Assembly (NCBI GenBank): GCA_964588995.1
Contig: CAZPQM010000018.1
Span: 1 to 27,849 of the forward strand
Reading direction: 5' to 3'
Length of the DNA stretch: 27,849 bases
Origin: CAZPQM01 sp964588995
GTDB taxonomy: Bacteria > Pseudomonadota > Alphaproteobacteria > Rickettsiales > UBA8987
Shown here: piece after piece, positions 24,439-27,849 of the stretch
Layout: the number at the start of each line of letters is the position of its first letter
How positions within the stretch are numbered: position 1 is the first letter of the stretch
The notes under the pieces: generated by a model
What the model saw: the letters and a program-made list of their open reading frames with translations, nothing else
The model's database searches: none
What the model was told of the DNA's origin: nothing
Position numbers and translations under genes: made by a program

Positions 24439-24561
24439 AACTCCCCCCTTGCGGGGGAGTCTGAATCTATTGATTCAGGTGGGGGGTAAGCTGACGGGAT
24501 TAATGACCCCCCACCTAAAAATGCTAACGCATTTTATAGACTCCCCCGCAAGGGGGGAGTT
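24439..24561. repeat. Palindromic element, intergenic gene-less copy, opposite orientation
   Basis: The 123-bp copy has the same perfect 24-bp inverted ends (24439-24462 and 24538-24561). It carries the GAATC/GATTC inner stem on the left and the AAAATGC/GCATTTT stem on the right, the reverse of the order at 18750-18870, so it is the same element inverted. It lies 12 bases after lysC and ends 14 bases before the next ATG, leaving only GGAG as ribosome site. As RNA it would form strong hairpins between the two genes. Confidence 0.92.
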
Positions 24562-24575
24562 TTCGGAGTAATAAA

Positions 24576-25598
24576 ATGACCCACCTCCCCACCCTTTGGA
24601 AGCGCGGTACGGATTTTCTCGGTACGAAGTATGCCATTATGGGCGGTGCAATGAGCTGGGTATCGGAGGAAAACCTCGTCGCTGCGATTTCCAATAGCGG
24701 GGGCTTCGGTGTGATTGCCTGCGGTTCCATGCCGCCGGATTTACTGAAAGCGACCATCCAAAAAACAAAGGCGCTGACCGAAAAGCCATTCGGAGTGAAC
24801 CTGATTACCATGCACCCGGAGCTAGAGGCGCTTATCGGGGTCTGTGAGGCGGAATCCGTCTCACACGTCGTGCTTGCCGGTGGCTTGCCGCGATCAAGCT
24901 CCATGGAGCGTGTAAAGGCGTTCGGCGCGAAGGTCATCTGCTTTGCTCCGGCGATTCCGCTTGCGAAAAAACTGGTGCGTTCCGGCGCGGATGCGCTGGT
25001 GATTGAAGGCTCGGAGGCTGGCGGGCATATCGGTCCGGTCTCAACCTCCGTGCTCGCTCAGGAAATCCTCCCCTACATGCAGGAACACCATCCGGAGATT
25101 CCCGTCTTTGTCGCAGGGGGCATCGGTCGCGGTGAAGCGATTGTCGAATATCTGCGCATGGGCGCTTCCGGCGTCCAGCTCGGCACACGCTTTGTCTGCG
25201 CGGAAGAATCCATCGCACATCCTAATTTTAAGCAGCTTTTTATTAAGTCATCCGCGCGCGATGCGATGCCTTCGGTGCAGATTGATCCCGATTTACCGGT
25301 GATCCCGGTCCGCGCGATTGTCAATAAAGCGACACGAGCCTTTGAGGAGTGCCAGCTCGAAACGTCTGCCGCCTTAAAAGCGGGGAAGCTGGATAAACAG
25401 GAAGCACAGCTCAAGGTAGAACATTTCTGGGCAGGGGCGCTCAAGAAGGCCGTTATCGACGGGGATGTTGAGCACGGTTCGGTCATGGCCGGGCAGAGCG
25501 TCGGTCTGGTCACGGACGTGCAACCCTGCCGCGAGATTGTAGACGAGCTGATTGCACAAGCCCATCGTTACCTTGGCGCCACAGTGCCACATTCTTAG
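24576..25598 (+). CDS. Nitronate monooxygenase / FabK-like FMN enzyme
   Basis: 340 residues. A TIM-barrel flavoprotein of the 2-nitropropane dioxygenase family: IMGGAMSWVSEENLVAAISN, GGFGVIACGSMPPDLL, the FMN/substrate loop VIEGSEAGGHIGP, and the phosphate-binding VFVAGGIGRGEAIVEYLRMG ending GVQLGTRF. Members either oxidise alkyl nitronates or, as FabK, reduce enoyl-ACP, and the sequence alone does not separate these. The ATG has GGAG nine bases upstream. It probably belongs to a lysC-led transcript unless the palindrome at 24439 ends it. Confidence 0.85.
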   Translation: MTHLPTLWKRGTDFLGTKYAIMGGAMSWVSEENLVAAISNSGGFGVIACGSMPPDLLKATIQKTKALTEKPFGVNLITMHPELEALIGVCEAESVSHVVLAGGLPRSSSMERVKAFGAKVICFAPAIPLAKKLVRSGADALVIEGSEAGGHIGPVSTSVLAQEILPYMQEHHPEIPVFVAGGIGRGEAIVEYLRMGASGVQLGTRFVCAEESIAHPNFKQLFIKSSARDAMPSVQIDPDLPVIPVRAIVNKATRAFEECQLETSAALKAGKLDKQEAQLKVEHFWAGALKKAVIDGDVEHGSVMAGQSVGLVTDVQPCREIVDELIAQAHRYLGATVPHS

Positions 25599-25665
25599 CC
25601 ATTTTTTTGCTGGTTATTCGCGCTATAATCAGCCCCATTTCGCTTAACCCTTTTACAATGGACGC

Positions 25666-25995
25666 ATGAACGCTATTTCACTGGAACGCCTCAATGCCAT
25701 TACCGATGGCGACCCGGAATTGCGCCGGGAAATTCTGACACTGTTTAAGTCCTCCTGCGACCGCTGCATGGCGACTATGCTGGAGCATGAAGCCGATGAG
25801 ACGGGTGATAGCTGGTCCAACGCGCTGCATGAACTCAAAGGCGCGGCGGATAATCTGGGTTTTGAGGCAGTGGCCGACATTGCGCGAGAAGCCGAGGCGG
25901 AAAAACGTGAGGGCACCCTCACGGCGGATAAAAAGCAGGTCTATTACCAACGTATTGAATCCATGCTCGTCACGGTACAGCAGGCCGTTTCTTAA
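25666..25995 (+). CDS. Orphan histidine phosphotransfer (HPt) protein
   Basis: 109 residues forming one HPt four-helix domain. The phosphoacceptor is His55 in NALHELKGAADNLGF, the standard H-x-LKG-x4-(L)G pattern. The protein would pass phosphate between a hybrid kinase and a response regulator in the cytoplasm. No kinase or regulator gene is nearby, so its partner is unknown. Its stop TAA shares bases with the stop of the convergent gene (overlap 25992-25995). Confidence 0.85.
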   Translation: MNAISLERLNAITDGDPELRREILTLFKSSCDRCMATMLEHEADETGDSWSNALHELKGAADNLGFEAVADIAREAEAEKREGTLTADKKQVYYQRIESMLVTVQQAVS

Positions 25996-27422
25996 GAAAG
26001 TTGCCGGTCTGATTCCCGGGCATTTTGCGCATAACGCGGTCCCTTACTATCTGTGACGTGCTTTGCAAAGGCATTATAGATTTCCTGCTCCTTCGGATCA
26101 ACATAGCCCGTACCGAGGCTTTTAAACTTTTTAAAACGGTCTAAGCGATTCTTTTCTAGCTCGCTTTCAATCTCCATAAGCCGTTCTCGCATTTGAGTTA
26201 CAATCTTATCCACTTCCACGCTGTAGTGCGATTTTTTAGATTCTTTACTATCCTGATCTTTCAAACCCTCATCAATCTCATCTATTTTCTTAAGCGTTTC
26301 TCGCAGTATCTTTTCAGTCCGTTGGTAGTAGCCTACGTCTTCCTGCCTGCCATGCTTTTCTGCTTCTTCTTTCAAGATCAACACATAATCGAGATTATCA
26401 CGAATACCGAATTTGGTAGCAAAATCCTCAAACCACTCCTTGTATACTTTACCGTCTTTTCTCGTCAACTCATACCGATACGCCTGTTGCAGCTCAATGT
26501 CATACAAGCGCGGGGCATACGGAACATCCACAACGCCTCGCTCCATATCGGTATAATTCGAATAGGGCACTTCTTTGAGGTTAAGTAGCTCATTCGGTTT
26601 TTGCTCTTGTAAATCCTTTTCATTTATAGATTTTGCCCAGTCCCCGGAAAAGCGAATGCCATTGGTAATTTGACCATCTTTTTTGAATTCTACAATAACA
26701 TCCCGATTAACCTTCCGCAGAGAGACCTTAAGCCCCGGCTCCATCTCGATGATAGGTTTTTCCTGCCCGCCTCTATATCTTTCTGTGGGTTTCACTAACT
26801 TAATTTCCGGGTAATATTTTTCTTTTTCGGGCTTTAAGTAGGTTTCACCATCAATTGAAACTTTTTCGGCTTTCCATCCTTTCAGCAGCCTTTTATATTC
26901 TCTATCTTCATTCGTATTAGGTAAAAATTCATTCAGCTTGTCGCGCAATATCTCCTGACTGCTGGATTCTGATAACACTTGGTCTTTTAACTTATAACTA
27001 TACTCTCCTCGTTTGTGATTTTGCGCCAAAGCATAGGCATCAAACAAGACACCGGAGGGGGTCTCCGGTTCTGATAAATCGACCTCTTTAATAGGGTCAA
27101 CGCGGATGTGGATTTCGTCACTATGGCCAGTCTGTGAAAATCCTGTATTGGGTAGCATATGCAAAAAATGTACATGGCGCCGCATGGTCGTGTCCGAGAA
27201 ATCTCCCGGGTCATCTGGCTCCTCACCGTATTTCTTGATCATAAGGTCCAAAAAAGATTCGGGCCCTAAAGGGCGATGGTCAGGATGCCGGTTTTCACCT
27301 TCCGCTCTTTGATAAAAGTCCCCTGATTTATGATCGGTTAAATACGTTATCGGGATGAATACGGTCCCTACCTTTACAGGCCTAGGAGGATCCGTTTGGT
27401 CTTGCATGGGGGTTGTGTTCAT
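25992..27422 (-). CDS. Hydrophilic protein of unknown function
   Basis: 476 residues, strongly charged, with no signal peptide or membrane helix. I recognise no family. The N-terminal 120 residues are His/Asp/Pro-rich (ENRHPDHRPLGPESFLDLMI, MRRHVHFLHMLPNTG, HSDEIHIRVDP). The middle holds beta-like stretches (GLKVSLRKVNRDVIVEFKK). From about residue 355 to 440 it is Glu/Lys-rich and probably coiled coil (LKEEAEKHGRQ, MRERLMEIESELEKNRLDRF). The start at 27422 has no clear ribosome site, and Met6 is an alternative. It lies 6 bases after the small exported-protein gene, so the two form a unit. Confidence 0.7.
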   Translation of the reverse strand: MNTTPMQDQTDPPRPVKVGTVFIPITYLTDHKSGDFYQRAEGENRHPDHRPLGPESFLDLMIKKYGEEPDDPGDFSDTTMRRHVHFLHMLPNTGFSQTGHSDEIHIRVDPIKEVDLSEPETPSGVLFDAYALAQNHKRGEYSYKLKDQVLSESSSQEILRDKLNEFLPNTNEDREYKRLLKGWKAEKVSIDGETYLKPEKEKYYPEIKLVKPTERYRGGQEKPIIEMEPGLKVSLRKVNRDVIVEFKKDGQITNGIRFSGDWAKSINEKDLQEQKPNELLNLKEVPYSNYTDMERGVVDVPYAPRLYDIELQQAYRYELTRKDGKVYKEWFEDFATKFGIRDNLDYVLILKEEAEKHGRQEDVGYYQRTEKILRETLKKIDEIDEGLKDQDSKESKKSHYSVEVDKIVTQMRERLMEIESELEKNRLDRFKKFKSLGTGYVDPKEQEIYNAFAKHVTDSKGPRYAQNARESDRQLS

Positions 27423-27428
27423 AGCAAG

Positions 27429-27707
27429 TTAACTGAAATACACATCCACAGAACGCGGCTTCTGCGGTAGAAGGCATACATGATCACTTGGGATGGCGTC
27501 CAGCATTTCTCCGAAATCATCCGGGTTTTCGTCCATACTCAGCGTATAGACCTTAAATTTCTTAGAGTCCACCAGCCGCCCCGGTGGGAGTATTGGCTCA
27601 TCTGAAATGGCACCACTACTTACTAAGGTTAGAAAAACCAACCCAAATATGCCTGCTGAAGCCTGCCTCTTACTGTGTTTGAAAAAAGTTAATACCATCC
27701 TCACCAT
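27429..27707 (-). CDS. Small exported protein of unknown function
   Basis: 92 residues. A basic start and hydrophobic stretch (residues about 14-33, SAGIFGLVFLTLVSSGAIS) make a signal peptide with likely cleavage near AISDEP. The mature 58 residues are acidic in the middle (SMDENPDDFGEMLDAIPSDH) and contain one Cys. The start could be 27707 or Met4 at 27698; neither has a well-spaced ribosome site. Likely the first gene of a two-gene unit with the hydrophilic protein downstream. No family recognised. Confidence 0.6.
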   Translation of the reverse strand: MVRMVLTFFKHSKRQASAGIFGLVFLTLVSSGAISDEPILPPGRLVDSKKFKVYTLSMDENPDDFGEMLDAIPSDHVCLLPQKPRSVDVYFS

Positions 27708-27802
27708 GGTAATTATTTTACCACATAATAGTTAACAAAGCGTTAAGAAATTTTCAAATTAGTTCGATTTTTTCTTAATTTTTCCGTACCCCCTCCCCGC
27801 AC

Positions 27803-27838
27803 AAAAAACCCCACCGGATGGCTCCAGTGGGGTTTTTC
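27803..27838. terminator. Bidirectional Rho-independent terminator
   Basis: An 11-bp stem AAAAACCCCAC / GTGGGGTTTTT with a 12-base loop has T-runs on both strands. No + strand gene ends nearby, so it most likely closes a minus-strand gene lying beyond the right edge. Confidence 0.85.
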
Positions 27839-27849
27839 TTTGGTGGCCA

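Overview
The window looks like a chromosomal segment of an alphaproteobacterium of intermediate GC content. The clearest pointers are the DUF1476 protein (the F1-ATPase inhibitor zeta subunit, an alphaproteobacterial family) divergent from purC, the purC-purS-purQ order, a TIGR02186-type protein beside a TauE permease, a class I PHA synthase, and many short palindromic repeats of kinds common in that class. I cannot assign a genus. Most genes are housekeeping: purine, proline, pyrimidine/arginine and lysine/threonine-family biosynthesis.

Layout: 1-3176 (-) is the N-terminal 1058 codons of a filamentous-haemagglutinin-like secreted protein running off the left edge. 3412-5785 (-) is purC-purS-purQ plus a Rap1a/Tai-like small secreted protein. 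5934-7004 (+) holds the ATPase inhibitor zeta subunit and an Ala/Glu-rich helical exported protein, closed by a strong terminator. 7077-10648 (-) holds proB, a broken small secreted protein gene, a universal stress protein, TIGR02186 and TauE/SafE. A repeat-filled gap (10649-11062) precedes phaC (-), a ruined gamma-glutamyltransferase gene (-), another repeat, and proA (-). 16511-21830 (+) is carA-carB. An inositol-monophosphatase-like gene faces carB. 23197-25995 (+) is lysC, a palindromic element, a nitronate monooxygenase-like gene and an orphan HPt protein. The right end (-) is an unrecognised two-gene unit.

The most striking object is carB. It is one uninterrupted 1370-codon frame, but the conserved CarB sequence is interrupted at five places by extra in-frame segments. 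Three of these belong to one palindromic family whose 24-bp ends start AACTCCCCCCTTGCGGGGGA. One is a 121-bp copy without a gene, one is a lone 24-bp end, and one is a 429-bp copy whose centre encodes a complete DUF559 (PD-(D/E)xK, Vsr-like) endonuclease domain with no start or stop of its own. A gene-less copy in opposite orientation lies between lysC and the next gene. The inner stems differ between copies but stay self-complementary. The other two carB insertions are of different kinds: a CGTCATT...AATGACG palindrome and an unclassified hairpin segment. I infer a mobile palindromic element, nuclease-bearing in one copy and nuclease-free in others, that tolerates insertion inside an essential gene by staying translatable.

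Gene decay is also visible. The ggt gene carries two -1 shifts, both at A-runs, and an in-frame TAG. A small gene after usp is split between two frames. Raw-read checking is needed to separate true decay from assembly error.
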